Origin: Rhizobium mongolense subsp. loessense
GTDB taxonomy: Bacteria; Pseudomonadota; Alphaproteobacteria; Rhizobiales; Rhizobiaceae
Direction: 5' to 3'
Assembly (NCBI RefSeq): GCF_900099775.1
Contig: NZ_FMTM01000002.1
Coordinates: 434,001 to 498,000, forward strand
DNA length: 64,000 nucleotides
Positions within the stretch are counted from its first letter, which is position 1. Every line of letters starts with the position of its first letter. Made by a program: the position numbers and the translations under genes. Below, in pieces: positions 17,430-25,508 of this stretch. Under the pieces are notes generated by a model. The model searched no databases. It worked only from the letters and a program-made list of their open reading frames with translations, and was not told the DNA's origin.

Positions 17430-18197
17430 TCAGATCGAGGCGAGATAGCCGCCGTCGACTGGAATGCAGTGGCCGGTGACGTAAGCCGCAGCATCGCTAC
17501 AGAGGAAGACCGCCACGCCGCCGATGTCGCTCTCCTTGCCAAAACGGCGCTGCGGGATCTTGGCCAGCATGCGCGACTGCCAGTCCTCGTTCTCATAGAA
17601 GCCCTCCGTCATGGCCGTGCGAAAATAGCCGGGCGCAATGGCGTTGACGCGGATGTTGTGCGCTGCCCATTCGCTGGCCAGCGCCCGCGTCACCCCGAGA
17701 AGGCCGGACTTCGAGGCGCCATAGGGCGCCGCCGTCGGAATGCCGACGTAGGAGGTCAGCGAGCAGAGATTGACGATAGCTCCACCGCCCGCCTCCGCCA
17801 TGATCCGGCCGGCCGCCTGGGCACAGAAGAAAGCCCCCTTCAAATTGGTCGAGAGGATCGATTCCCAGAGCGCCTCGTCCACGTCGAAGGACGGCCGAAC
17901 ATTCTCGAACCCGGCATTGTTGACGAGAATGTCGAGGCCGCCCAGCATCTCGGCCGCCGCTCTCGTGACGCCTCCGCAGGCCTCGACGTCGCGCACGTCC
18001 TGGGCAAGCGTCACCGAGCGACTGCCGGACTTCTCGATCAGTTCCCGGGTTTCGGCCAGCCCCTCGACCGCCCGCGCTGTGATCGCCACATCCGCACCGG
18101 CCTTTGCCAATGCAATCGCGATTGCCTGACCTATGCCGCGGCTTGCTCCGGTGACGAGGGCGCGACGGCCGGTCAGATCAAAATTCGGCTGGGTCAT
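17430..18197 (-). CDS. short-chain dehydrogenase/reductase (SDR)
   Basis: A 255-residue classical SDR. The cofactor motif TGASRGIG is at residues 17-24, NNAG follows near residue 93, and the catalytic triad Ser, Tyr and Lys is visible (S in NLCSLTS, YGASK). The C-terminus GHCIPVDGGY is typical of the FabG-like group. It is transcribed from its own promoter with a strong inverted repeat 32 bases upstream, and is probably part of the same regulon as the transporter and HpsN-like genes. A role in interconverting stereoisomers of the substrate is plausible but unproven. Confidence 0.85.
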   Translation of the reverse strand: MTQPNFDLTGRRALVTGASRGIGQAIAIALAKAGADVAITARAVEGLAETRELIEKSGSRSVTLAQDVRDVEACGGVTRAAAEMLGGLDILVNNAGFENVRPSFDVDEALWESILSTNLKGAFFCAQAAGRIMAEAGGGAIVNLCSLTSYVGIPTAAPYGASKSGLLGVTRALASEWAAHNIRVNAIAPGYFRTAMTEGFYENEDWQSRMLAKIPQRRFGKESDIGGVAVFLCSDAAAYVTGHCIPVDGGYLASI

Positions 18198-18228
18198 GAT
18201 GGCTCCTTGTTCTCATTCCCGACGACAT

Positions 18229-18247
18229 GTCTATACATTATATAGAC
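18229..18247 (-). promoter_or_regulatory. perfect inverted repeat, candidate GntR operator
   Basis: GTCTATACATTATATAGAC is a perfect 7-base inverted repeat with a 5-base spacer, located 32-50 bases upstream of the SDR start. Its left half contains GTCTATAC, the same box seen upstream of the ATPase gene. The sequence matches the expected form of a HutC-type operator. Confidence 0.65.
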
Positions 18248-18735
18248 CATGATCCCGACTTATGAATGTCGCGAACGCACCCATGGAGACTGCAAATGGC
18301 TAAACGTTCAAGCCCTGTCGTTGAGGAAATTCACGCGATCTGTGCTTGCAATTCCGGACTGACGTGGGGGCGAGATACCACGTCGGCGACATCGCAAAGC
18401 TTGGTTTTAACGAAGACCTCACGGCATGGCCAGCGACCGCGCGATATCGACGATGTCATCGCGCGAGCAGTCGGATCCTCCTGTTCCAGGCGACGCCCTG
18501 CACGAACCGGATGCCGTTTCTGCAAACAGGCCAGTTCGACATCCCGCATGTTCAGCGTCGAAGCCGGTTCACACTGTAGTCTTTTTTCAGAGGTCGGTGC
18601 GCCGAGAGCCAACCGGCACCCCGTGTCGGCACGGTCGCTCCTGCCCGGCAGCAAGGGTTTGACGCGACGACACAGCCAGTTCCGCTGTCCGGTCCCACTG
18701 AATTATGTATATGTGCGGGCCGAAAAACACCTCGC
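18248..18735. other. unassigned 488-base region
   Basis: This stretch lies between the SDR promoter and the 3' end of bgsA. Several short frames cross it on both strands, but none has a ribosome site, recognisable domain or consistent codon use. It could be a decayed gene. I find no repeat or RNA in it. Confidence 0.4.
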
Positions 18736-20751
18736 TCAAAGCGTCCGGGTTCGACCGAATGTCCGAAGCAGTAGGTTGATCGAGACAGCGACCTTGTCGA
18801 TGTCACGAACGTCCTGGGAGTAACGCCCGGTATATAGCTTGACGATCATTTTATCGCGGGCCGACCCGCTAAGATCGAAATGGAGGTGCAGGTAGAAGGC
18901 CTCCTTGTCGCCATGGCGAGCAACGCTCCTTCGTCTTTGAGTGACCATCTTCAGTTCCGTTTTGAAGGGTGAAAAACCCTCCAGCGACAGCGTGACATCG
19001 GCAGATGCAAAGCGCGTCTCCGTCGGCACGGCAACGACTGCCTTGTCGAGCGCCAGACTGACCATGCGGCCGGGAACGCCGTCCACGTGAACCGCCTCAT
19101 CAAGTTTGAACGCATTAAAGAGCCGTCGCGGTTTCTCGAAGCAGATCAAGGACGCGATAGCGAGAACGAGAATGTTGATGCCGGACCAGCAAGCCGCAAT
19201 CGGAGAGAACTGTGCCTCGACTTGGGAGGTCTCAGGCACAATATTGATGACAAGACCGATGGCCGTCGCCAATATCAAGACCGCTATCCAGGCAAAGCTG
19301 TATCCATCAAAACCAATGGCCTCGTTGCCGCTGCCCTTCGGGGTTACCCTGAACGGTTTGCCGAAGGGACGCACCACACTGGAAATGACGGTTGGCAACA
19401 TCCGAAACGTCGAAAAAGCTCCGACGGCACTCGATACGACGGGCAAATACCGCGTCGGTGTTATCCAGAGCATCAAAAGGAAATAGGCCGTCAGCAACGG
19501 CACTTGATTGGAGATATAATCCGCAGCGTTGGTGAAGTAGAGCGGCAGCAAGCCGAACCAGAGATATATGATCGGGATGATCAGTATCGTAAAGCGCACC
19601 AGATACTGGACCAACCACGACAACGGAAGGAACATGATGCGTTGAAAAAGTGAAAGACCAGGGCCGCGCAGCGGGCCATTGTGAAGATAGAGTGTTTGAA
19701 TTCCCCCCTGGCACCAGCGCTCACGCTGTACGAAATAGCCAGTCAAATTCTCTGCTGCCAATCCCATCGACAGGCGCTCATTCAGGTAACGGGTCTTGTA
19801 ACCCTTGTTGAGCATGGAAAGAGTGGTCAACAGATCCTCTGTGATGGATTCCGTCGGAAACCCCCCTATCGCATCGATCGCCTTGCGTCGCGAGATCGAG
19901 CATGACCCACAGCAGAAACTGACGTCCCAGATATCTCGACTCGGTGCAATTTCATCAAAAAACAGACGCTGCTCGTCCGGCCAGATATTTTCGAGACCGA
20001 GATTTGTCTGCACCGGATCGGTATTGAAGAAATGCTGCGGCGTTTGAACGATACCGATGGTTGCATCGGAAAAGAAGGGAAGCGTGCGGCGCAGGAAGTG
20101 ACGATAGGGCACGAAGTCAGCATCGAATATCGCGATGAAGTCGCCGGAGCTGACCTTCAGACCGTTGTTCATGTTGCCGGCTTTTGCATGGCTGTTGTCG
20201 GGCCGTGTGACGTGGATTGCTCCCCTCTCCTTGCAGTACGCCTTGAGCCAATCACGACGCTGATCGTCGAGCACGTAGACTTTCAGCTTGTCTTGCGGAT
20301 AGTCGAGCGCAAGCGCCCCTATGATCGTCCTTTCCAGGACGTCGAGCGGCTCGTTGTAGGTAGGAATGAACACATCCACCGTGGGCAATTCATGCTCGTC
20401 ACCTCTAAAGAAGTCTCGCGCAAGCCTGTCCGCTTCTGCGCTCCGGTCCACATATCGACTCATCAAGACCAGGAAGAGCACGACTTCAAAGAACGCGAGA
20501 ATTTCTACGATGAACAGAAACCAGACCCAGTAGAAGTTGGGGCCATCGTTGGGATAAGGAAGTACCGTCTCGAATAACCGCCAGAGTATATAGCGCAATG
20601 CAATGACGCCAACCACAGCGCATGTGATCGCGCGCGTCCAGCTGTGATTTCGCGACCAGTTGAAAGGCCCAAGCAAAAAGAACGCCAAAACCAAAAAAGT
20701 CGGCGCCAGTGCTATGAGATACTGAACCACAGGCCTTCCACCCAGTTCCAT
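18736..20751 (-). CDS. bgsA: BgsA-type mixed-linkage beta-glucan synthase (GT2, BcsA-like)
   Basis: A 671-residue membrane glycosyltransferase of family 2. Membrane helices lie at the N-terminus and after the catalytic domain. Processive-synthase motifs are in order: DD (162-163), DAD (210-212), TED (304-306) and QRERW (342-346). It resembles cellulose synthase, but the C-terminal tail of about 110 residues is not an obvious PilZ domain. In S. meliloti, BgsA makes a linear (1-3)(1-4)-beta-glucan and its C-terminal part binds cyclic-di-GMP. The order bgsB-bgsA with a 40-base overlap matches that operon. A cellulose or curdlan synthase is the alternative. Confidence 0.8.
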   Translation of the reverse strand: MELGGRPVVQYLIALAPTFLVLAFFLLGPFNWSRNHSWTRAITCAVVGVIALRYILWRLFETVLPYPNDGPNFYWVWFLFIVEILAFFEVVLFLVLMSRYVDRSAEADRLARDFFRGDEHELPTVDVFIPTYNEPLDVLERTIIGALALDYPQDKLKVYVLDDQRRDWLKAYCKERGAIHVTRPDNSHAKAGNMNNGLKVSSGDFIAIFDADFVPYRHFLRRTLPFFSDATIGIVQTPQHFFNTDPVQTNLGLENIWPDEQRLFFDEIAPSRDIWDVSFCCGSCSISRRKAIDAIGGFPTESITEDLLTTLSMLNKGYKTRYLNERLSMGLAAENLTGYFVQRERWCQGGIQTLYLHNGPLRGPGLSLFQRIMFLPLSWLVQYLVRFTILIIPIIYLWFGLLPLYFTNAADYISNQVPLLTAYFLLMLWITPTRYLPVVSSAVGAFSTFRMLPTVISSVVRPFGKPFRVTPKGSGNEAIGFDGYSFAWIAVLILATAIGLVINIVPETSQVEAQFSPIAACWSGINILVLAIASLICFEKPRRLFNAFKLDEAVHVDGVPGRMVSLALDKAVVAVPTETRFASADVTLSLEGFSPFKTELKMVTQRRRSVARHGDKEAFYLHLHFDLSGSARDKMIVKLYTGRYSQDVRDIDKVAVSINLLLRTFGRTRTL

Positions 20752-21944
20752 ATGCGGATGTCAGGTTTGGGCAGGCGCACCTGAACGGAACGGCCCACCT
20801 GGCAAAAGTTCGCAAAATCCGTATTCAGAGCGGAGGGGGCCAGGCCTACGCGGATTCGATCGTTGCGCTTGGTTGTTTCGGGCTGGTTGGCGGCCAGCGT
20901 ATCCTTCTCGGCGACCGCGGCACTGCCTCTGACCGATAGGACCACGCCTTTGAAGACGTCGCCTGCGCCTAACAAGCGCACCTCTGCAGTAAGGCCAGGA
21001 TAAATCTCTTGGTAATCGACCTCTGGAACAAGGATATCGACGAACAGATCGCTGCAATCGAGAATACGCATCAGCTCGTTATTGAGGATGACGTTCGAGC
21101 CGTTGACGACGTTGCTACTCCATACGACTCCATCGAAAGGCGATGGAACTGATGCCGAAGTGAGACTGCGGACACGGTTTTCCTCCTCAATCAGCTGCTT
21201 TTGCACCTGTGCGGCCCGTGTTTCGTTTTCGGCGATGCGCGTGTTGAGATCATTGATACGAACGATCACCTCATCCTGTCGCTGGCGGGAATAGGGCACG
21301 TCGTTCTGACCGTCACCGAGAACGAAAACACCCTGGCGAACGGCTTCCAGCTTTTGTTCGAGCTGCGCAACGGTCAAGCCGCTGATTTCGAGTTCGCCCC
21401 CCGCCGCCTCCCAGGCGGCTTTCGCGGACTCGACCATCTTGGTGGAGAGGATACCCTTTGCCTCGAGCGCCAGCCGCCGGTCAAAGTCGACCTGCGCGAC
21501 ATTGTCCTGCGCCTGGGAAACCTTGACCCGCTTGTTCAGAATCTCGACTTGTCGCTCCAGGTCAGCAATAGTTGTACGCATAAAGACTTCCATGCGTACA
21601 GCCAACTGATCACGAAGCCGTACAAGCTCATCGCGTTCTCGCTTTAGCGCCGTAACATGTTCGACGGCAGTCATATGATCGGCCCGCAGTGAAGTCAGTA
21701 TTGCGCGGTTTACGCGAGCATTGTGTATCAAGGCGAGCGGCTCTCCTGCCAACACGCGCGCACCAACTTTTGGGGGCGTTTCTGCGAGCTCGCCGTCGAT
21801 AGGAGCGTTCACGATCGCAAATCGCGCATTCACTGTGCCGTCGAGGCTGGTATAGCCAGTCAGGCTGGGCAGCATAAGAACGATCACAAGCGCTAGGAGC
21901 GATATGCCGACCAGAATACGGGTGATGCGGTGGTTCCAAATCAT
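20712..21944 (-). CDS. bgsB: BgsB-type membrane-fusion (HlyD-like) protein
   Basis: A 410-residue protein with one N-terminal membrane segment (ILVGISLLALVIVLML) and HlyD-type halves. These are a lipoyl/barrel-sandwich region (NAPIDGELAE), a central coiled coil (about residues 80-230) and a second barrel-sandwich strand (SVPSPFDGVVWSS). Such adaptors help move polysaccharide across the envelope. It is encoded upstream of, and overlaps by 40 bases, the glucan-synthase gene, as in bgsBA. A GTG two codons before (21950) is an alternative start; the ATG at 21944 has a slightly better, still weak, ribosome site. Confidence 0.8.
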   Translation of the reverse strand: MIWNHRITRILVGISLLALVIVLMLPSLTGYTSLDGTVNARFAIVNAPIDGELAETPPKVGARVLAGEPLALIHNARVNRAILTSLRADHMTAVEHVTALKRERDELVRLRDQLAVRMEVFMRTTIADLERQVEILNKRVKVSQAQDNVAQVDFDRRLALEAKGILSTKMVESAKAAWEAAGGELEISGLTVAQLEQKLEAVRQGVFVLGDGQNDVPYSRQRQDEVIVRINDLNTRIAENETRAAQVQKQLIEEENRVRSLTSASVPSPFDGVVWSSNVVNGSNVILNNELMRILDCSDLFVDILVPEVDYQEIYPGLTAEVRLLGAGDVFKGVVLSVRGSAAVAEKDTLAANQPETTKRNDRIRVGLAPSALNTDFANFCQVGRSVQVRLPKPDIRIWNWVEGLWFSIS

Positions 21945-21950
21945 TCGCAC

Positions 21951-22699
21951 GTCCGAAAGTTAACAACCGCAAGGCACTCATGCGAGGCCAGCGCATAGTG
22001 AATGCAACCCCTTCTTGTGGTGATCTAGGCGCATCATAGCCGCGGGCAAGGGGGAGAGCTGGCTGCGCGCGATACGTGCAGTAAAAATGTTGCAATAATG
22101 CTAACCTTGGATCAGCTGTGAACCGCAGTAGAGGCTCGTTTTGTATCACGATGGACCGTTGACGCGTCTTATGGCGAAGTTGCCGGTCGTCCCATGGTCC
22201 TGCCAGCCCAGATGGGCTCAGTAGGATGCAGGGCAGCTCAAATCGAGCAAAACCGCAAGTCTGGGCTTCTCGCTTTCGGACTGCAGGTTCACATTGCGAC
22301 CGGTTGAAGCCGTGGGTATCGCGGCATTTCAGCCCGCCCGAAAGCCTCACCAGCAACACGGGCACAGCACCTATTCCCAAGACGACTGATCTTTAGGCAA
22401 TCGGCCATCTGGATCGTGAACTTCGACGCTGTCGCCTGCACCGAGGGTTGGCGCAAAGGCGGCGAGAATTGTTCCTCCGGCATGCTGATGCGATGGAAAG
22501 AGTGCCTGACCGTTCTCATGCAACCAGACGCCATAGAATGACGCGGCTATCATCGGCGTCGTCTTCATCGTCGGCCTGCCGCAAAGCCTGGATCTCCCTC
22601 CACAATACCATCGCCATACCCGGCCGCGACGCCCGCAACCCAAAGGGCCACCGTGTTGATCACGACGAGGAGCCTTCACAACGAAATCGACCTGCCGGG
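21951..22699. other. 749-base region upstream of bgsB, largely non-coding
   Basis: The right part may hold a 65-codon minus-strand frame (listed separately). The rest, 21951-22370, should carry the bgsBA promoter and shows no convincing gene, repeat or RNA. Confidence 0.4.
22371..22568 (-). CDS. possible small hypothetical protein
   Basis: A 65-codon frame starting MKTTPMIAASFYGVWLHENG with a fairly natural composition. The frame extends 37 codons further upstream. I recognise no family and see no clear ribosome site. It lies downstream of the RES toxin gene on the same strand, so it could be co-transcribed or be chance. Confidence 0.25.
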   Translation of the reverse strand: MKTTPMIAASFYGVWLHENGQALFPSHQHAGGTILAAFAPTLGAGDSVEVHDPDGRLPKDQSSWE

Positions 22700-23287
22700 T
22701 TACGGAGCCAACCCGACCTTATAGCGTCCGGCCACTTGCCAGAACCAATTTTCATCGAGCTCGGTTCGACGTTCGGCCTCCGACAGTGCGGATTCTGCTG
22801 CCTCGAACAGGCCGAAGCACAGCTGGGAATCATCGTGGCGACCGTGGTAGGCAATGCCATCGGCTCCGACAGGATGACCCGCCAGAGCCTTCGACCAGGC
22901 CTGCGACGCGTCATATGGCAAACCCGCATGAGTCACTTCAGCCGTCGCGCCGAGGATTGCAAGTCCAGGACCGGTCATCCTGATCAGCCTCAGGTCCTTC
23001 TCCAAACGGATGCGGACATAGGCCTTGCGATGCAGGAAGGCAGGATCGATCAAAGAGTGTCCTGGCGAACGGAGGAATGTCTCTGCGAAGGCTCCGTGGA
23101 TTTCCTGCGCCACGTAGAGCACGCCGTACGATCCGTCTGGCGCATTGAAGCGGCCGAGGTCGGACCGATCGAAATAGATAGGATCATATGCGGCTGTATA
23201 GAACCGATGGAGATCGGTTCCGTCCGGAAGCGTTATCAGCTCAGGGTGGCCCGAATGCAGATCGCTCGGCGGAAGCGGTGGCGTCAC
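22700..23287 (-). CDS. RES-domain toxin
   Basis: A 195-residue RES-domain protein. RES toxins attack NAD or ADP-ribosylate targets, halting growth until neutralised. The family's Arg, Glu and Ser positions are suggested by YFDRSDLGRFNAP, FAETFLRSP and the later GIAYHGRHD motif. It starts with GTG and overlaps the antitoxin stop by 4 bases (GTGA), the usual arrangement of an antitoxin-first RES-Xre operon. Confidence 0.85.
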   Translation of the reverse strand: MTPPLPPSDLHSGHPELITLPDGTDLHRFYTAAYDPIYFDRSDLGRFNAPDGSYGVLYVAQEIHGAFAETFLRSPGHSLIDPAFLHRKAYVRIRLEKDLRLIRMTGPGLAILGATAEVTHAGLPYDASQAWSKALAGHPVGADGIAYHGRHDDSQLCFGLFEAAESALSEAERRTELDENWFWQVAGRYKVGLAP

Positions 23288-23973
23288 GCACCTTGCTCGC
23301 CATATCGGCGCGCCGCTTCCACAACGAGGGAGATATCGCCGGTCTTCAGGACGTCGATCGGCCTGCGGCTGCCGAGCCGCGCGTCAGGCCGCGCGAGGAA
23401 ATTCAGGATCACCCAGGCGTTGTTTGTGGGTAATGCCTGGCGAACCTCCTTCAGGCCTGAGACGATCGAGCCATCGCGGTTGAACTGCAGCGTCGGATAG
23501 GCGCGCCGATTGCTGGGCCCGGGGACCGCCAGCAGGCTGCCGTCATTGACCCGCTTGTCGACCGCCTGACGAGAGACGCCTTGCATCAAGGTCCGGACCT
23601 GATCGAGGTCATAGGCGCCGCCGGCCTCCTCCAGGTCCTTCTGGGCGATCCTCACACCCTCGACCAATGCAAGACTGCGCGCATCGGGCTCGAACGCTGC
23701 TTGATTGATCACCGCCTTCTTTCCCGCGGAGCTTCCAGAGGTCACGACTTGGGCGGCGCTCTTGAGGCGTTCGCCGAGTGTTTCGCTGATCTTTCGCGTC
23801 GTCTCTGGCCTCGAAGATACGACGGCGACCTCAGCTCCTGCTGGCAATTTGAATCCGGCGAGCGCCTTCATAGGATCTCCCTTGACGACAAACACGGCCA
23901 TGCTTTGACCGGCCCGTTTGCCGGCCGGCTGAAAGGAACCGGTTTGAGAGTTTGATTGAAGCTTCGGTGCCAT
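23284..23973 (-). CDS. Xre/MbcA/ParS-family antitoxin (DUF2384)
   Basis: A 229-residue antitoxin. The C-terminal part (NNAWVILNFLARPDARLG, then PIDVLKTGD and AARRYGEQGA) is the toxin-binding DUF2384 domain. The middle (VRTLMQGVSRQAVDKRVNDGSLLAVPG) reads as a DNA-binding helix-turn-helix. The N-terminal 100 residues, rich in Ala and Lys, are longer than in many homologues. CAGGAG precedes the ATG at 23973. It is the first gene of the toxin-antitoxin operon and probably represses it through repeats just upstream. Confidence 0.85.
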   Translation of the reverse strand: MAPKLQSNSQTGSFQPAGKRAGQSMAVFVVKGDPMKALAGFKLPAGAEVAVVSSRPETTRKISETLGERLKSAAQVVTSGSSAGKKAVINQAAFEPDARSLALVEGVRIAQKDLEEAGGAYDLDQVRTLMQGVSRQAVDKRVNDGSLLAVPGPSNRRAYPTLQFNRDGSIVSGLKEVRQALPTNNAWVILNFLARPDARLGSRRPIDVLKTGDISLVVEAARRYGEQGA

Positions 23974-23990
23974 TGGGTTGATCTCCTGAG

Positions 23991-24031
23991 CAAGAGATAA
24001 GCTCTTGAGGCAACTTTGTCAACTTCGACAA
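23991..24031 (-). promoter_or_regulatory. inverted repeats upstream of the antitoxin gene
   Basis: Two inverted repeats lie just ahead of the antitoxin start: CAAGAG-N5-CTCTTG (23991-24007) and TTGTC-N6-GACAA (24016-24031). Xre-type antitoxins normally bind such repeats to control their own operon, so these are the probable operators. Confidence 0.45.
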
Positions 24032-24374
24032 CTTCAGCAAGTAAAGGCCAATCCCATCGAAGGCTGTCTCGCCCGACCCTCCAAAGCCGGCCTGACCGCG
24101 AACTCAGTGAGGCCGGCAAGGTTCAGTTTGAACGGAATCGAAAAGCCTGTGCGCTTGTCGCATTCACGATTGCCGCCGGCGATACTGTCGACAGCGTGCC
24201 ATCATTTCCCGGTTCAGGCCACGGTCCTTGTGGAAATAGAACTGATAGACGGGGTTGGTGCCGCGCTGTGGCGTTTTTGGAGTGACGCTGGGTGGAATCT
24301 TATCAGCCGTACAGCTTGACTTGACGTCTCGGATCTTGGCGTCTTGATGCCACAGAGACAGCAAATGTGTTGCC
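24032..24374. other. intergenic region with no supported feature
   Basis: These 343 bases lie between the toxin-antitoxin promoter and the 3' end of the LacI gene. Short frames cross it in several phases, but none looks real. I see nothing to annotate. Confidence 0.4.
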
Positions 24375-25388
24375 TCAACAATTCTCGATCATGTGAATAT
24401 GGATTGACGTGGTGAGGCAAGCAGGTGGGTCGTCCTTGCGACCGAAATGGGCAGCCAGTGCTTCAACTGCCGCTCGCACTTCAAGCGCCGGATCCTGATC
24501 GATGATGGCATCAATCAGGCCCTCGCGCATCAATTGGCGGCGTTCGTCGGTCAATTCGTGCGTGATGAAGACGATCTCATTCCTCCTCCCGAGAGCATTC
24601 ATCGCGCTGACCACCGATCGCGCTCCCGCGGAAGCGTTGTAAATGCCTCGAATGCGAGGGTTGCCTTTCAAGGCATTAAAGACGAGGTCACCTGCCCTTT
24701 CCCCACGCTCCATGCTCTCGAGGACCCCTGCTATCTTGCACTGGGGATAGCGCTCGCGCAAAACCGCGCGAAAACCCATCTCGCGCTCCTCGTGGCCAAT
24801 CATGCTGAGCATGCCGGAGATGACGACAATCTCACCCCCTTCCTCGCCAAGCAGGCGCCCCATCAAATCGCCTGCGACACGTCCTGCCTTCCTATTGTCT
24901 GGTCCAACATAAGCATATCTTTCGGCATCACGAATATCGGTCGCCAGAGTGATGACAGGCTTTCCGTTGCGGCCGAATGCCCTGAGCGCGGCTGCGATGT
25001 CCTCGTTCTGGGGGCTGACGATGACCAGTGCATCACAGCGCGAGGAGAGTGCATTTACCAGGGCGACCGTCGCCGCAGGCCGCGTTGGATCGATGTGGTG
25101 GACTTGAAACTGAAGATTATACTGGAGGAAATCCCTATTTGCGGCTTCAAAACTGTCCTGCACCGCGGCGTGAAACGGATTGGCGCGTGACTGAAGCAAT
25201 ACGGCGATGCGAAGGGTGCGAGCGGCTCTTTGATTTAGCGCCCGGTCGATCTTAAGCTTGCGCGCATATTCGAGCACGCGACGTTCCTTATCCTCGCTTA
25301 CTCCGCCGCGGTTGTTGAGAACTCGGTCGACCGTGGACAGCGATACCCCTGCCGCAGCAGCCAGATCCCGCGCCGTCGGTTTTCCCAT
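24375..25388 (-). CDS. LacI-family transcriptional regulator
   Basis: A 337-residue LacI-type regulator. The helix-turn-helix is ARDLAAAAGVSLSTVDRVLN at residues 5-24, followed by a periplasmic-binding-protein-like sensor domain. The TVDRVLN wording instead of the common TVSRVLN recurs in the second LacI of this window. I start at ATG 25388, since the usual family N-terminus begins there; the frame runs open to 25445, which would place an operator-like palindrome inside the gene. It is divergent from the IolG/IolE-like operon at 25509 and very likely controls it. Confidence 0.9.
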   Translation of the reverse strand: MGKPTARDLAAAAGVSLSTVDRVLNNRGGVSEDKERRVLEYARKLKIDRALNQRAARTLRIAVLLQSRANPFHAAVQDSFEAANRDFLQYNLQFQVHHIDPTRPAATVALVNALSSRCDALVIVSPQNEDIAAALRAFGRNGKPVITLATDIRDAERYAYVGPDNRKAGRVAGDLMGRLLGEEGGEIVVISGMLSMIGHEEREMGFRAVLRERYPQCKIAGVLESMERGERAGDLVFNALKGNPRIRGIYNASAGARSVVSAMNALGRRNEIVFITHELTDERRQLMREGLIDAIIDQDPALEVRAAVEALAAHFGRKDDPPACLTTSIHIHMIENC

Positions 25389-25402
25389 CACCCGATCCCC
25401 GT

Positions 25403-25420
25403 TTGAAGAAATCTCTTCAA
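25403..25420. promoter_or_regulatory. 18-base palindromic candidate operator for the divergent LacI regulator
   Basis: TTGAAGAAATCTCTTCAA has 7-base arms (TTGAAGA and TCTTCAA) that are perfectly inverted around 4 bases. It sits 15 bases upstream of the lacI start and about 90 bases before the divergent operon, where a LacI dimer would control both directions. Confidence 0.6.
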
Positions 25421-25508
25421 AATTGACGTTCTCCTTCAGTAGCACTCGGCTAATCTGCAGGCAACGGGATGGAGGCGGAAACGGCGCCCGGCAAAAAGGG
25501 AGGAATCA

